The position numbers were made by a program, and so were the translations under genes. The notes under the pieces are model-generated. The model saw only the letters and a list, made by a program, of their open reading frames with translations. It did no database searches and had not been told where the DNA came from. From positions 1-64,000 of the forward strand of contig VXMH01000106.1 in assembly GCA_009841235.1 (NCBI GenBank): DNA of 64,000 nt, read 5' to 3'. Below, piece by piece: positions 63,117-64,000 of this stretch. The first letter of the stretch is position 1; every line of letters starts with the position of its first letter. Origin of the DNA: Caldilineaceae bacterium SB0661_bin_32. Its GTDB lineage: Bacteria; Chloroflexota; Anaerolineae; Caldilineales; Caldilineaceae.

Positions 63117-64000
63117 ATGATCAGACGCAAAGTAAGCCGACGTGACTTCCTGGCCTTGTCCGGCGCCACGACTGCCGGAGCCGTCCTGGCGGCCTGCGGG
63201 CCGGCGGCCGCCCCCGCCGCCGAGTCCGACGACCGCGACATGCCTGCAGCCGAAGGATATAACATCGTATATACCTACCCGCACGCTGATACAAACATGT
63301 TAGGCGGCAACCAGAGACTGATTCTGGAACGCTACGACTCGATGGTTCCGGACACGGACGTTCAGGTGGAACTCAAGACAGGCTATGAGATGTCCCGCGT
63401 GCATGCAGACCTTGCCGCCGGTACAGCGCCAGACCTATTTTGGGCCGGTTACACCTCTGTCATCCAGGCTATCGATGAGGGCCTGATCGTCAATCAGCAG
63501 GAGTACATGGAAGCCTCCGGTGTAGACTTCGACGACTTTGTCGATGGTATCGAAGCCATCTACGCCCCGCCGACCGTCGGCGGCTACTTCTGGGGCATGC
63601 CCTACGAGCAGGTCGTCGTTCTCTTTGCCTACAACGTCGCCGCCCTGGAAGAATCCGGCATGGATCCGCCGCCTAAGGATTGGACCTGGGATGAACTCAT
63701 CGAATGGGGTGTCGCAGTTACCCGCGATGTTAACGGCAAGCGCCCGGATGAAGATGGTTTCGACCCCAACGAGGTCGACATCTGGGGTGTCGCCTACTGG
63801 CAGCACTTCGCCATCCAGGAATACCTGCCCTGGACCGCAGGCCAGCTATACGTTGACGAAACTCGCACAAAAGCTACAATCAACAACGACGGTGTCCGCG
63901 ATTCCCTCCAGTACTTGCGCGATGCCTATGCCAGCGGTGCCGCCACCGAGAAGCCGCCCGAAAAGGGCCTTGTTTCCGGCAAAGTCGTATTCCAGGAGGT
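63117..64000 (+). CDS. Tat-exported extracellular solute-binding protein (family 1), partial
   Basis: The first 294 codons are seen; the window ends inside the gene. The twin-arginine signal VSRRDFLALSG is followed by a lipobox-like VLAACGP. Family 1 landmarks include DLAAGTAPDLFWAGY, YFWGMPYEQVVVLFAYN and PPKDWTWDELIEW. It is typical of sugar ABC importers; permease genes would be expected downstream, outside the window. Confidence 0.9.
   Translation, partial: MIRRKVSRRDFLALSGATTAGAVLAACGPAAAPAAESDDRDMPAAEGYNIVYTYPHADTNMLGGNQRLILERYDSMVPDTDVQVELKTGYEMSRVHADLAAGTAPDLFWAGYTSVIQAIDEGLIVNQQEYMEASGVDFDDFVDGIEAIYAPPTVGGYFWGMPYEQVVVLFAYNVAALEESGMDPPPKDWTWDELIEWGVAVTRDVNGKRPDEDGFDPNEVDIWGVAYWQHFAIQEYLPWTAGQLYVDETRTKATINNDGVRDSLQYLRDAYASGAATEKPPEKGLVSGKVVFQE

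Overview
The window looks like a chromosomal segment of a GC-rich, aerobic, diderm-unlike bacterium, most plausibly a member of the Chloroflexota (Caldilineales/Anaerolineae-like). That placement is inference from overall gene style: many lipoprotein-type ABC binding proteins, two phytanoyl-CoA-dioxygenase-family genes, Gfo/Idh/MocA and enolase-superfamily catabolism, no outer-membrane genes, and an S41 protease with an unusual active site. No rRNA is present to confirm it. Housekeeping RNAs are present on the minus strand: tmRNA (4606-5016), SRP RNA (6982-7128) and tRNA-Ser(GGA) (7132-7218). No CRISPR array, prophage or intact insertion sequence is visible.

Layout. 0-1.2 kb: aldo/keto reductase. 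1.4-4.4 kb: a small defence patch with an AIPR-family protein carrying an Mrr-like nuclease motif and a MntA-HepT (type VII) toxin-antitoxin pair. 4.6-7.2 kb: tmRNA, acetyltransferase, MFS transporter, SRP RNA, tRNA-Ser. 7.4-10.6 kb: haem operon hemC-hemD-hemB on the minus strand, divergent from pyrC-pyrB (10.9-13.2 kb). 13.4-17.5 kb: fabF, a four-helix membrane protein, a short-chain dehydrogenase and icd. 17.6-22.8 kb: a membrane-anchored SH3-trypsin protease and sdhCDAB. 22.8-41.4 kb: a long minus-strand catabolic region. It holds a Ser/Thr kinase, an SMP-30/PhyH/hydrolase/PhyH cluster, a peptide/sugar-type ABC importer without ATPase genes plus a glycosidase-like protein, and an operon of Gfo/Idh, TPP enzyme, enolase-superfamily enzyme, two tandem beta-propeller paralogues and a lectin-like protein. 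The last operon has a near-perfect sigma70 promoter at 41640-41667. 41.9-44.9 kb: amtB, a DUF72 protein and a tiny membrane protein.

45.2-55.4 kb is the most coherent accessory region, an iron and haem acquisition island on the plus strand. It encodes an EfeO-like lipoprotein with an EF-hand loop, a long FTR1 permease, haem ABC importer hmuT/U/V with an embedded uncharacterised Cys/His-rich 123-residue protein, an IsdG-type haem-degrading monooxygenase, a CDF metal exporter and ferritin. This is a route from uptake through haem breakdown to storage. On the opposite strand, flanking the EfeO-FTR1 pair, two orphan intrinsic terminators each lie about 110 bases downstream of a sigma70-like promoter with no gene between. 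I propose two undescribed small RNAs there (about 44900-45011 and 49004-49095); the first contains a stretch resembling the 3' end of 16S rRNA. 

55.5-64 kb: a lipoprotein with a long structured leader, a degenerate-active-site S41 protease, nadD, obgE, ybeY-dgkA, an Fsr-like MFS exporter and the start of a Tat-exported sugar-binding protein cut by the window end. All assignments come from reading motifs by eye; no database search was run.
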